64,000 bases of DNA from Polyodon spathula (GCF_017654505.1 NC_054565.1:5494881-5558880); one strand, 5' to 3'. Shown: positions 27,901 to 38,099, counted from the first letter of the stretch. Translations and numbers: made by a program. The notes: generated from the sequence alone by a model not told the origin.

Positions 27901-30900
27901 AAACAAAATAAAACACTACACAGAAAACACAACGCACAAAACAAAACACTATAAACACTACACACAAAACAAAACACTACACACAAAACACAATGCACAA
28001 AACAAAACACTATAAACAAAACACTGCACACAAAACACTACACAGAAAACACAACGCACAAAACAAAACAATATAAACAAAACAAAACGCACAAAACAAA
28101 ACACTAGGCACAAAACACTACACAGACAACACAACGCACAAAACACAGCAAACAAAACACTACACACAACACTACACACAAAACAAAACGCTATGCACAA
28201 AACACTACATAAAAAAAACACTACACAGAAAACAAAACACTACATAAAAAAACACTACACACAAAACAAAACACTATGCACAAAAAAACAAAACACTACA
28301 CAGAAAACAAAACACTACATAAAAAAACACTACACACAAAACAAAACACTATGCACAAAACAAAACACTACACAGAAAACAACGCACAAAACACAGCAAA
28401 CAAAACACTACACACAACACTACACACAAAACAAAACGCTATGCACAAAACACTACATAAAAAAAACACTACACAGAAAACAAAACACTATGCACAAAAC
28501 AAAACACTACACAGAAAACAACGCACAAAACACAGCAAACAAAACACTACACACAACACTACACACAAAACAAAACGCTATGCACAAAACACTACATAAA
28601 AAAAACTACACACAAAACAAAACACTACACAGAAAACACAACACACAAAACACAGCAAACAAAACACTACACACAACACTACACACAAAACAAAACTCTA
28701 TGCACAAAACACTACATAAAAAAACACTACACACAAAACAAAACACTATGCACAAAACAAAACACTACACAGAAAACACAACGCACAAAACACAGCAAAC
28801 AAAACACTACACACAAAACAAAACGCTATGCACAAAACACTACAAAAAAAAACACTACACACAAAACAAAACACTATGCACAAAACAAAACACTACACAG
28901 AAAACACAACGCACAAAACACAGCAAACAAAACTCTACACACAACACTACACACAAAACAAAACAAAACGCTATGCACAAAACACTACATAAAAAAACAC
29001 TACACACAAAACAAAACACTACACAGAAAACACAACGCACAAAACACTGTGCACAACACAAAACACTATAAACAAAACAAAACAAAAGCGCACAGTAAAT
29101 AAACACACAATCTTCTAACAAGTAGCTTACTGGTGTAACGCCAGCACGAATAGCAATTGTTATTTGGTCACACTTTAAAGTAGTGGCTGCAAATTTATAA
29201 TGAATTAATGTATAAATACCACAGGAATTTCACCTGAGTATCTCATGCACTTCCTCTGAGTTCCTACATTATTATCACATGTATAACAGTTAAGGTTAGA
29301 GACAGGGTTTGGGTTAGGGTTAGGGTTAGGTATAGGGGTTGGGTTAGGGTTAGGGATAGGGGTTGGGTTAGGTTTAACGTTAGGGATAGGGTTTGGGTTA
29401 GGGTTTTAGCGTTAGGTATAAGGTTTGGGTTAGGGTTAGCGTTAGGGACAGGGGGGGTTAGGGTTAGGGTTAGGGTTAGGGATAGGGTTAGGGATAGGGC
29501 TTGGGTTAGGGTTAGGGATAGGGGTTGGGTTAGGGTTAAGGTTAGGGATAGGGTTAGGGTTAGGGTTAGGTATAGGGGTTGGGTTAGGGTTAGGGATAGG
29601 GGTTGGGTTAGGGTTAGGGTTACGGTTAAGGTTAGGATAAGAAAACGGGTTGGATTTGGGTTATGGTTAGGTGTTAGGTTAAGGTTAGGGATAGGGGTTG
29701 GGTTAGGGTTAGGGTTAGGGTTAGGGTTAGGGTTAGCGGTTGGGTTAGGGTTTATACATGTGATAACATCAGAACTCAGAGGAAGTGCATGAGATATTCA
29801 GATGGAATTTCTGTGGTATTCATAGATTAATTCATTAGGAATTTGCAGCTGTTATTTTAAAGTGTTCTCGTTATTTTTATATCTTGCTTCTCACTTTCCT
29901 CCTCTCTGAACAACCAAACCTGAAGAGAGGCCGATCCACTCTTTATATATACAGGACCATCTCCACATTAGTAATTGCTTCATTAATCTGGAGATGGGCA
30001 CATTATACACGCGATTATTTAGATGGGAAATTCAAACCCCATCCATGCTGTGAATCAATAATAACAATCAATACCTTTAAATCATAATAATACAACACAA
30101 AATACAAATAAACATACTGAAGTGCCCTACTTACTTTGTATTCACTGTTTTTACATTGCACAGTTGACTATTAGATTTTCATTTAGGCTGAAGGCTGATT
30201 TGTTCTCTGAAGCCTTTGGAGTGTCAATGTATTTTGTGTTTTATTTCACTTGTATTCTTAGTTTTTTATTAGGAAGCGCTGCTTTGAGATGGCTTTGTTA
30301 TGAAAGGTGCAATATAAAAATGATTTGATCAATAGGTGCTTGGTGAATGCAGAACAAAAGCAGTACGATTTAAGACAATTTTATTTTCCAGAACCACTTC
30401 ATCACTTTGTCAATGGCGCCTATAATTATTTTTAATGAACAGCTCCAGCATTGGATCCCAATACCACAGAGACAGTGTATGTCACGGAGGGAGAATTCGT
30501 TCAGCTTCCCTGTGTTGGGATATCAAACCGAACGGAAGGCAGGCATGTGGAATGGTCATTTCAAGCGATTTGGGATCAGAGCCAAACCCTTCTCAATGTG
30601 TCTGCACCAGCGCACCCCACAGCCAACCCCAGAGAGAGAGTGAGTCTGCTGCCCAATGCTTCCCTTCTCATCCAGGGAGTGCAGAGGCCCAACACAGGCA
30701 CTTACCACTGCAGGGGGGACCAGCAAGAGAAATACCACATGCTTACTGTGTGTGTTTTAACAGGTAAGGGCTAGCTCGCGACTGACCCTGATTGTGCATT
30801 TTGAATTTTCACAGCTACCTCAATAACAGAAAACCCTTCGAAGTGTGGGTAACGAGTGATCCACCCTGATATTTAATAAAATAATTAAAAAAACAGCTGC

Positions 30901-33900
30901 ATTTCCAAATCACGACAGTTTGGCCACAATGGTCAATGAGGGCTGGTGTAGAGGTTCATTTGGTGGTAGTCATGTGTTTACAATGAAATGCAAAGCTGTC
31001 TAATGTAAAGTGTCACACGGTGGTCACGTGGAAGGATTCAAATACCAAGGATGTGATACAGAACTGGAACAGGCCCTCTACGAGAAAGACCTGCAGTCAA
31101 AACTAGGAGAGGTACGAGCACTGATGGCCTTCTCTCATTTGCACGTTTAGATTTTGTCTGAGGCACGGTCATGTCTTCTCTCCAACACCTTGCAGATTGT
31201 GAAAAGACATTTACATAGAATATAGAGGGCTCAGCTGAATTGATTTTAACAGTGGTTCATTACATACTGCCGCTGTTTATCTTAGTCAAATAAGGCCTAG
31301 GTTGTGGAATCCCACATCCCTCTGTGTCTGACTGTATATAGGGTTATAACTTCAGGGAGGTTTCTGCTTCAGTGATTTTAAGCAGCAGCAGTTTTTAGAT
31401 CTGCCACTGATCAGTTGAATATAGACCCCAGTTTACTGTGTCTTGAACGTTATGTGGTTGAAACAGTAAGTACACAACGATTAGGGGTGGAGTGAAAATG
31501 TATTCGCGTCCTTGTTTGTTTCCAGTGAAAGCGAACACGTCTAGCCCTGTTTCTAAAGGCACAGAGGTCAGTGTGAGCTGCTCCCTGCTCTGTGGTCACA
31601 CTCCCCAGGACGCTGTGCTTCAGTGGATGGACAGTAATGGGACCCTGCTGGAATCACACACAACTCTTTCTGCTGGTCCCAGTGCAGAGCTGGCGATTCC
31701 CAGTGCCTACAATACAACCCTGAGGTGCCGATTACAAGTTAAAGAACGAGAGAGAGCCAGCGTGGAATACACCATACCCATCCATGGTAGCGTGATTTTT
31801 TTATACACCTGTGAAATTGTCCCCACCCCTTCAGAGCCTTTGTTCCTGTCATTAACCAACCAGCTGCTTCCCCCATTGACTGACATGCCTTCTAGCCAGT
31901 GACACTGCTGAGGAGGAATGACCTGCGCCAGGCTACCTAAAAGGAAGCCATGTTAACTAAGAGTTATTTCATGTAGACTGGTACCACATAGAATTTTTAA
32001 AATGAAGATTCAAACTGCATGGTCCTACCAAGTGACTAAGAGTGCATGACTGCAGACAGAGCCAATGTCCTTTACCTCTCTAAATGAACAATAATCAAAG
32101 AAAAGCTAAATGACATGCTGCAATGTTTTACAGTAACAGAAGAGCAGAACAGGATTGCGAGCAATCAGACTGTCCTCCTCCCTGTGCTGCTGGGAATAGC
32201 TGCTGTTTGTGTAGCGATCGTTGCCGTCTTAATCCTGCTTTTCAGAGGCAGAAAAACAGGAGACAAAGGTAACTTATTAATGTATAATATATTCTTTATT
32301 TAACCTTGTAGAAACCTTTTGAGGTTGTGACCTGGCCAAGAGACGAAGCTCAAGAATAATACAAAAACAAAAACTTCACAGACATGCAAAGAAGTCCTAG
32401 AGTTCACAAGATTATGAAATCTCAAACAACATTGCATTGCTGTGCTGTCAATGGGATTCTTTGTGCCGGTGGTTGTTCCAGACTGTACCATGCTGTGTTA
32501 ACACAGGGCAGTGGGATTTGAATGGCACAGATTTTCCACTTGTTGTATAATGTCCAGTGATATGCTGCTTATTTATAAGGCACTATTGCCCAGTTTTGAA
32601 TTTATTTTATTTTTTTAGAAAATGATGTCGTTGGTGTTGAGCTGAATTCTGCAAGCCAAGTCCACGAGGTACGAGTAACCTGATTCTCAAAGCTGCTTAC
32701 TCCAAAGTCACATTGATCTAGGTCACAGTGATCCACTTTCTCACGGTGCGAATACCTGTAATGTGTTGTGTACATCACCAGTGAGGCTACGTAAGATCGG
32801 AGAACAGCTGGAGTGTTCTTTCCTCTGTGTTTATTGTGTTTGGTATGGGTGCTGTGTTCTTTCCTCTGTGTTTATTGTGTTTGGTACGTGTGATCGGAGT
32901 ATGGCTGCTGTGTTCTTTCCTCTGTGTTTATTGTGTTTGGTATGGGTGCTGTGTTCTTTCCTCTGTGTTTATTGTGTTTGGTATGGGCGCTGTGTTTCCT
33001 TTCCTCTGTGTTTATGGGCGCTTGTGTCTGTGGTATGGGCGCTGTGTTTCCTCTGTGTTTATTGTGTTTGGTATGGGCGCTGTGTTTCCTCTGTGTTTAT
33101 TGTGTTTGGTATGGGCGCTGTGTTTCCTCTGTGTTTATTGTGTTTGGTATGGGTGCTGTGTTCTTTCCTCTGTGTTTATTGTGTTTGGTATGGGCGCTGT
33201 GTTTCCTCTGTGTTTATTGTGTTTGGTATGGGTGCTGTGTTTCCTCTGTGTTTATTGTGTTTGGTATGGGCGCTGTGTTTCCTCTGTGTTTATTGTGTTT
33301 GGTATGGGTGCTGTGTTCTTTCCTCTGTGTTTATTGTGTTTGGTATGGGCGCTGTGTTTCCTCTGTGTTTATTGTATTTGGTATGGGTGCTGTGTTCTTT
33401 CCTCTGTGTTTATTGTGTTTGGTATGGGTGCTGTGTTCTTTCCTCTGTGTTTATTGTGTTTGGTATGGGCGCTGTGTTTCCTCTGTGTTTATTGTGTTTG
33501 GTATGGGTGCTGTGTTCTTTCCTCTGTGTTTATTGTGTTTGGTATGGGCGCTGTGTTTCCTCTGTGTTTATTGTGTTTGGTATGGGCGCTGTGTTTCCTC
33601 TGTGTTTATTGTGTTTGGTATGGGCGCTGTGTTTCCTCTGTGTTTATTGTGTTTGGTATGGGCGCTGTGTTTCCTCTGTGTTTATTGTGTTTGGTATGGG
33701 CGCTGTGTTTCCTCTGTGTTTATTGTGTTTGGTATGGGCGCTATGTTTCCTCTGTGTTTATTGTGTTTGGTATGGGCGCTGTGTTTCTTCTGTGTTTATT
33801 GTGTTTGGTATGGGCGCTGTGTTTCCTCTGTGTTTATTGTGTTTGGTATGGGCGCTGTGTTTCCTCTGTGTTTATTGTGTTTGGTATGAGTGCTGTGTAC

Positions 33901-34582
33901 GGCAGGATGACTGTTGAAACCCAGGCTTGCTTCATGTATCCGGAATACTCTTGGAAGCTGTTGCCTATCCTGGTTAAAGATTTCTTTTAAATACAAAAAT
34001 CCAATCATATTCAATTAAATGTATGTTCCTATTTGGATAAATGGTCAACAAATATCACTTCATGTATCAGCTGATCAGACCAATGAATGAAGAAACTGGC
34101 TTCTTTGTGTTTTTATAAATAATTATACCTTGGTATGTGTTTGAAATATCTCGGTTATCTTAATTGATTCGAGGCGCTGATACTGAATATTAGAGTGATT
34201 ATTTACTTTCGTTATCTTAACTAACCTATTCCTCTTGTTTCGAATCGCTTCATGCATTATTTTTTAATGTGGTGTGGGGAGCAGGTTCTCGTTACACTCT
34301 GGTGCACCTGCTGGTCTTGGAGATCAGAGATATATTTGAGAGTGGAGTAGAGGCCACAAGCTCTTTAAACTTCTAAGAAGTCCCCAGGATGTGACGACTG
34401 AAACAGAAAATGATACAGACTGAATCTAAGACAGCCGTGCCTTTTTATTTTTATTTGTTTCTCAGGAGGAATGTGAAATTACTTACGCTGCACTAGAAAT
34501 TAGAGAGCCAGCCAGCACCAAGAGGAGAGGAAAGATCCACCATGAAGTTATTTACTGTCAAATTGAAATAAACAAACTGTGA
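22586..34582 (+). CDS. ITIM-bearing three-Ig-domain inhibitory receptor (7 coding exons)
   Basis: The coding exons are 22586-22661, 25769-26080, 30443-30763, 31526-31786, 32134-32268, 32619-32668 and 34466-34582. Junctions are GT-AG; the first five introns are phase 1, as in immunoglobulin-superfamily genes, and the last is phase 0. The product is 423 residues. Residues 1-20 are a signal peptide. Ig1 (27-129, V-like) has C41, W54 and DFGTYTC109, plus an extra C112/C118. Ig2 (130-236) has C153, W167 and NTGTYHC219. Ig3 (237-323, C2-like) has C255, W270 and C304. Many N-glycosylation sites follow the NxS/T rule. The transmembrane helix is at 337-360. The last exon carries two ITIMs, ITYAAL (Y392) and VIYCQI (Y415), the docking motif for SHP-1/SHP-2. 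It should act at the leukocyte surface to dampen activation (inference). A splice acceptor at 22569-22570 just before the ATG suggests an upstream non-coding exon. I do not recognise a named orthologue. Confidence 0.9.
24592..24690 (+). repeat. two-copy tandem duplication
   Basis: The block TTTCTGTCCATTTTTGGCCA plus ATATCTT occurs twice with a period of about 56 bases, each followed by an ACTTTGTTAAT-like end. It is a local duplication in intron 1 of the Ig receptor gene. Confidence 0.8.
24842..25064 (-). repeat. (TA)n plus Penelope-like module, second copy
   Basis: A (TA)n run (24842-24924) is followed by a block homologous to 21500-21603: GGTTTAAAT, AAATAAATTTCA, GACAAAAGCCC, CAGCTGTGTAGAAAG and a shared AAACGTCT end. 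On the minus strand, CTGAAGA, a GGG/CCC stem and a TAAC in place of GAAAC suggest a damaged hammerhead. It lies in intron 1 of the Ig receptor gene. Confidence 0.6.
26640..26745 (+). repeat. tRNA-derived SINE fragment
   Basis: TAGCTCGATATACG resembles an RNA polymerase III A box, and GGGTTCGCGCCCG resembles a B box about 55 bases later. No clean cloverleaf forms, so it is a SINE head and not a functional tRNA. It lies in intron 2 of the Ig receptor gene. Confidence 0.4.
26896..27090 (+). repeat. dispersed repeat family R1, copy 2
   Basis: Same block order as 3337-3600, starting at the same CTTTTTAGAGAAATTGAT edge. About 60 bases between the AATTAATGGTAAATGTACC block and the ACCACTTTCAATGTGACAA block of copy 1 are missing here, so this copy has a clean internal deletion. 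Confidence 0.75.
27190..27230. repeat. perfect 11-bp inverted repeat
   Basis: TATCCACTAGA (27190-27200) pairs with TCTAGTGGATA (27220-27230) around a 19-base loop. The right arm with its GGGCAACA prefix also resembles half of a CTCF site. Function unknown. Confidence 0.6.
27668..27735 (+). repeat. TTTATTTTG-type microsatellite
   Basis: Imperfect repeats of TTTATTTTG and TTTATTTTA in intron 2 of the Ig receptor gene. Confidence 0.8.
27880..29097 (+). repeat. A/C-rich minisatellite array
   Basis: About 1.2 kb built from shuffled short words such as AAAACACTACACAC, AAAACAAAACACTA, CGCTATGCAC, ACTACATAAAAAAACA and CAGAAAACACAACGCAC. A higher-order unit of roughly 115-125 bases recurs several times. 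The strand lacks stops over long stretches (a 292-codon KTLHKK-like frame at 28193-29071) only because the words do. It lies in intron 2 of the Ig receptor gene. Confidence 0.95.
29166..29869. mobile_element. DNA-transposon-like element with telomere-like core
   Basis: Two arms of about 115 bases (29171-29287 and 29748-29864) are inverted repeats. Both contain CACTTTAAA at the outer end, then GCTGCAAAT, ATGAATTAAT, ATACCACAG, ATCTCATGCACTTCCTCTGA and ATCACATGTATAA in mirrored order. Between them is a 460-base array of TTAGGG and variants (GGGATAGG, GGGGTTGGG). GTTATTT stands on both sides (29159-29165 and 29870-29876) as a possible 7-8 base target-site duplication, hAT-like in size. There is no coding capacity, so the element is non-autonomous. 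Confidence 0.75.
29290..29748 (+). repeat. telomere-like TTAGGG array
   Basis: Degenerate GGTTAG/TTAGGG units mixed with GATAGGG and GGGGTTGGG variants. The array lies entirely inside the inverted-repeat element at 29166-29869, so it is best read as that element's internal satellite. Confidence 0.95.
30255..30325 (+). repeat. L2-type LINE/SINE 3' tail remnant
   Basis: GAAGCGCTGCTTTGAGATGG and GAAAGGTGCAATATAAAAATG match the pattern of fish L2-type tails (compare AAAGGCGCTATATAAAAATA in the SINE at 48640-48905). Fragment only. Confidence 0.45.
31095..31152 (+). repeat. decayed CR1/L2-like LINE 3' end
   Basis: GAGCACTGATGGCCTTCTCTCATTTGCACG aligns by eye with the 3' UTR of the LINE at 1786-2985 (GGCCTCCTCTCGTTTGTAAAC). 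It lies in intron 3 of the Ig receptor gene. Confidence 0.4.
32812..33898 (+). repeat. 38/41-bp minisatellite in Ig receptor intron 6
   Basis: About 28 head-to-tail copies of a unit containing CCTCTGTGTTTATTGTGTTT and GGTATGGGCGCTGTG. Units are mostly 38 bases, or 41 with an extra TTC and GGGTGC in place of GGGCGC. One diverged unit lies near 33000-33035 and an early one (about 32880-32910) carries an insertion. The 38-base period is not a multiple of three and the unit has no stop, so all three plus frames stay open for 320-390 codons. These frames are not genes. Confidence 0.97.
34268..34428 (+). repeat. dispersed repeat family R3, copy 2
   Basis: Homologous by eye to 13878-14030, including the most conserved GTGACGACTGAA block. 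It ends about 40 bases before the acceptor of the last Ig receptor exon. Confidence 0.6.
34567..34572 (+). terminator. AATAAA inside the last codons of the Ig receptor
   Basis: AATAAA spans the Glu-Ile-Asn codons eight bases before the TGA is complete. It could act as the polyadenylation signal and give a very short 3' UTR. An ATTAAA at 34765-34770 is the next candidate. Confidence 0.4.
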
Positions 34583-35376
34583 AGAATGAAAAAGATCCTG
34601 TGTTTTTACTGTGTAAAAAAATATCTTCAATTAAAAGTGTTATCAAACAAACCTTTGTTACCATGCTTGAAAGCAGACCATGAGCCAATCGAATTCCAGT
34701 GCCCTGTCAGTATATGGGGATTCTGCAGGTTACATAACAGGCTGTTAACAGATCCTTTCACTTCATTAAACTCTCTCTATATATTTTATAAATACACTGA
34801 CCTGCTTTTAGCATTGCAAGACCACTTTCATTTTTATTTAAATTAAAACAGGATTTGAAAAAGAAAGAAAAAAGCAAGCCTTTCAACCCCTTGCATATTA
34901 TTTGCATCCATAATTTAAACAGTGTATTATAGTGGTAGCGCTCATTTGTGTACAAAATGCAAGCTGGGGTTGACAGCTCCAGATTGCAGAGAAACACATC
35001 GTTTATTCTGCTCACATTGTGACACTGACCCAAATCACCTCTGCTGTTTAAATTGAGGTGCACTCTGTGGTCTTGTTCACATTTGCAATACACATTTGGT
35101 TTTAATTTAATGACCCTCTTTCTGGTACGTTACAAAAATATATCAAATACAAACCCTACTGAATGTTTTATTGTATAAAGGTGAGAAAATGTAAACGAGA
35201 AGCTTTTAAAAAATATAGTGGATAAGTATTATCAGAATATTTGATGATGCAATAGACAACAACATGCAAAAATAATTACATTTGAAAGAAGACATTTTGC
35301 CAAATGCTTCTTGCTAGTGAAAGGTTTTGTAGCTTTTTAATGTTGAAGAGAAGCCTACACTTTATTCAGAAGCCAA
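34583..35376. other. 3' flank of the Ig receptor gene
   Basis: AT-rich, non-coding sequence that probably includes the 3' UTR. On the minus strand there is an AATAAA at 35366-35361 for the possible converging exon. Confidence 0.4.
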
Positions 35377-35553
35377 CTAAATAATACTGCAGTCTGGCAC
35401 GTAAAGAAATTCAGGAAAAGCAGCTGACTGCCCATTCCCCTCCAGACAGCACTGCAGCCTCATAGCGCCCCCTCCTAGCATTACTGCAGTCAGACCTGCC
35501 AGCGTGGCAAAGAAGTACTTCTCCAGGGGAAGTCCAAACAGGATGGGGAGAAC
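35377..35553 (-). CDS. possible terminal exon of an unidentified membrane protein
   Basis: Read on the minus strand, a good acceptor (CTTTCTTTGGCAG, ending at 35554) opens a 58-codon frame ending in TAG at 35379-35377, followed by AATAAA at 35366-35361. The peptide has a hydrophobic stretch (LPILFGLPLEKYFFATLAGL, then TAVMLGGG) like a membrane helix with a short polar tail. I do not recognise the protein. Preceding exons would be in or beyond the 500-N gap. The very short distance from stop to AATAAA is a weak point. The other two frames of this stretch are less protein-like, and one has an early stop. Confidence 0.35.
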   Translation of the reverse strand, partial: VLPILFGLPLEKYFFATLAGLTAVMLGGGAMRLQCCLEGNGQSAAFPEFLYVPDCSII

Positions 35554-35628
35554 CTGCCAAAGAAAGAGAGGCGCAGGTGCTGTTGATTGGTCGTGGAGGT
35601 CTTATCACAACCCCCTCCCCTACCTCAT

Positions 35629-36128
35629 NNNNNNNNNNNNNNNNNNNNNNNNNNNNNNNNNNNNNNNNNNNNNNNNNNNNNNNNNNNNNNNNNNNNNNNN
35701 NNNNNNNNNNNNNNNNNNNNNNNNNNNNNNNNNNNNNNNNNNNNNNNNNNNNNNNNNNNNNNNNNNNNNNNNNNNNNNNNNNNNNNNNNNNNNNNNNNNN
35801 NNNNNNNNNNNNNNNNNNNNNNNNNNNNNNNNNNNNNNNNNNNNNNNNNNNNNNNNNNNNNNNNNNNNNNNNNNNNNNNNNNNNNNNNNNNNNNNNNNNN
35901 NNNNNNNNNNNNNNNNNNNNNNNNNNNNNNNNNNNNNNNNNNNNNNNNNNNNNNNNNNNNNNNNNNNNNNNNNNNNNNNNNNNNNNNNNNNNNNNNNNNN
36001 NNNNNNNNNNNNNNNNNNNNNNNNNNNNNNNNNNNNNNNNNNNNNNNNNNNNNNNNNNNNNNNNNNNNNNNNNNNNNNNNNNNNNNNNNNNNNNNNNNNN
36101 NNNNNNNNNNNNNNNNNNNNNNNNNNNN
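35629..36128. other. assembly gap of exactly 500 N
   Basis: A run of 500 N, the conventional placeholder for a gap of unknown size. Open frames reported across it are meaningless. Confidence 0.99.
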
Positions 36129-36383
36129 TTGAGGGCGGCGCTTTCAAAGGCAGGTTTGCTTAAAAGCAAGCTCATAAACACCAGAAGGTGTGCAATTAAA
36201 AGCTATTTCTGGCCATATTCTGTAGAAGCTAAGTATGTAGATGGGCTTGACTTGGCTTTGTTGCAGCTTTTTTAAAAATAAAAAAAAAACTATTTTTACT
36301 GAGGAAGTTCACAAATCCAGGAAATGGAACAGCACTTTGAGAAAGTCGAGGCCAGGACAAGCATTTAAAATGATCTAAAATGA

Positions 36384-36414
36384 CCTCCCTCATGGGGTCG
36401 GCCCATGAGGGAGG
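36384..36414. repeat. perfect 13-bp hairpin
   Basis: CCTCCCTCATGGG (36384-36396) pairs exactly with CCCATGAGGGAGG (36402-36414) around a GTCGG loop, extendable by one A-T pair. A U-run does not follow. Function unknown. Confidence 0.75.
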
Positions 36415-36903
36415 TTTCCGAAGTACAGGCTCAAGATGGGAGATGTTATCTGAGCACTCGGTGGTCAAGAGGCCACAAAAGGATAATAATCAGCAGATAG
36501 AAGAAACGGTATAATATTGACAACTATAACATTTCTGAAGGGTAGGAGCAGAAGCTTTGGTGGCCATATGGTTCCAGTAAAAGTTTGCGATGGTTGCAAA
36601 GAATGTTAACCCTTGCACTGCTGCTGAAGAATAAGCATCTTTATCTTTTATGTATATGCTCAGCAACAAATGAATAAATTTCTAACATGTTTGCACTGCA
36701 GTGGTGGAGCTCGCATATCTCACACGCTATGTAAAAACTACTTTAAATAATCTAGCACCTTCCCAATTTTGTGTTGTCAGAGTCATTGCAATTTTTATTT
36801 TATTTTTTTTTACTATTTTGGGGTGTTGGTTCTGTTGCTCCAAAACTGAGTTACTGTCGCTTTAAAATCTGCTTTCTTGGCTTTGAACTTGCTTTGAGCT
36901 GGT

Positions 36904-37025
36904 CTAGAGAGTCCTAAACGCCCAATCGTTTCGTTTCATTCAAATTGCGTGGCAGAAGCAAAACTGTCACATGGTTTCGATGGAATGAGGGAGTCTCTTC
37001 AGTCCTGGCGTTTAGGATTCTCTGG
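36904..37025. repeat. foldback element (CCTAAACGCC arms)
   Basis: The left arm AGAGAGTCCTAAACGCC pairs with GGCGTTTAGGATTCTCT at the right end, with one mismatch. An inner pair, TCATTC against GAATGA, follows. About 120 bases, non-coding, probably a MITE-like relic. Confidence 0.5.
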
Positions 37026-37673
37026 ATTCTCTGGAAGTAATTACATATCACTATAGCATTTGAAGCCCCTTGCTCTTCAGTTTATATCACAACTTTTTAG
37101 GAGGACAGATGGTAGCAAAGTAAAGTCCAGCTGCGATGCAGATATCATAAAATAAACAACAAATAACAGCAAGCACATCTGGAACTCTGCACAACATGCT
37201 CTGACCAAGCAGTGGTGATCATTGCTGCAATTTCTAACACTGTTATCGTAACACACAAGCAAACGTGTTAAAGAATGAGAAACTGACAGACGCTGCATGC
37301 AAAGTATGCTGCCACTCAGTGATATTTGACTGTAATGCCGTTGCACTACAATGGTGAATGTTATGTACAAAGAGCCAGTGGTTGCTCAATTACAGCTCCA
37401 ATTGTGTGGGCAACATTTTCCTATGCTATTAATCAGTGCACAATGCATTGCAGTATTGTAATGTCATATCAGTACCTGTATGCCAATGAAAATGGGACAG
37501 ATGAGCTTTTGCTCCTGATTGGCTCGTCTTCCAAAATTACTAAATAAATCGTTTCCGGTACAAAATGAATATTCTGATATGCTATTTTATAATTTCAATA
37601 TATCATTAAAATAGCAATGTATTGCCCATAAGAAACCCTAGGCAAACCATTAGGAGAGCACAGCATTCCCAGC

Positions 37674-37676
<3 letters not shown>

Positions 37677-37735
<59 letters not shown>
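37677..37735 (+). repeat. (TA)n microsatellite
   Basis: About 29 perfect TA repeats in a gene-free region. Confidence 0.97.
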
Positions 37736-37738
<3 letters not shown>

Positions 37739-38099
37739 TAAAAAATGATTTGAAACATATGGCTTGACAACATATGGCCATAAGTCTTAATTCCCCGGTC
37801 CTTAATCATTTCTTATGTTCTTATATTTCATTTCATACATCATTTATTTTAAAAACTATCTACATGAAAAAAAAAACAGCATGAACCTTCTGAGATGGCT
37901 TGGCATGCAGAGTTGCCAAAAGGAAAGGAAGGAAGGAAAAAGAAGGAAAAAGAAAAAAAAAACACACACACAAACACACAGCATTTTACATTTATCATCT
38001 TCCACAAGACCCCGTTCAGTCCCGGGACATTCTCAAGGGCTCTCTCAAGAAAGAATTTGGTTTATTTAGCAGATGTTTTAATTTGTGGGTTGCGTTTTT

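Noticed and set aside
28193..29071. 292-codon open frame rich in Lys-Thr-Leu-His-Lys
   Set aside because: It is a readout of the A/C-rich minisatellite; other frames of the array are equally repetitive and there is no start context or domain.
29290..29748. Fossil chromosome-fusion telomere
   Set aside because: The array lies within inverted-repeat arms of a transposon-like element, which explains it better.
27880..33898. CRISPR-like arrays
   Set aside because: The genome is vertebrate; the repeats are contiguous minisatellites without unique spacers.
32763..33990. Three overlapping plus frames of 321-387 codons
   Set aside because: All are produced by a stop-free 38/41-base tandem unit inside an intron of the Ig receptor gene.
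35411..36275. Open frames of 175-256 codons through the first gap, and a similar one through the second gap
   Set aside because: They consist mostly of unknown residues from N bases.
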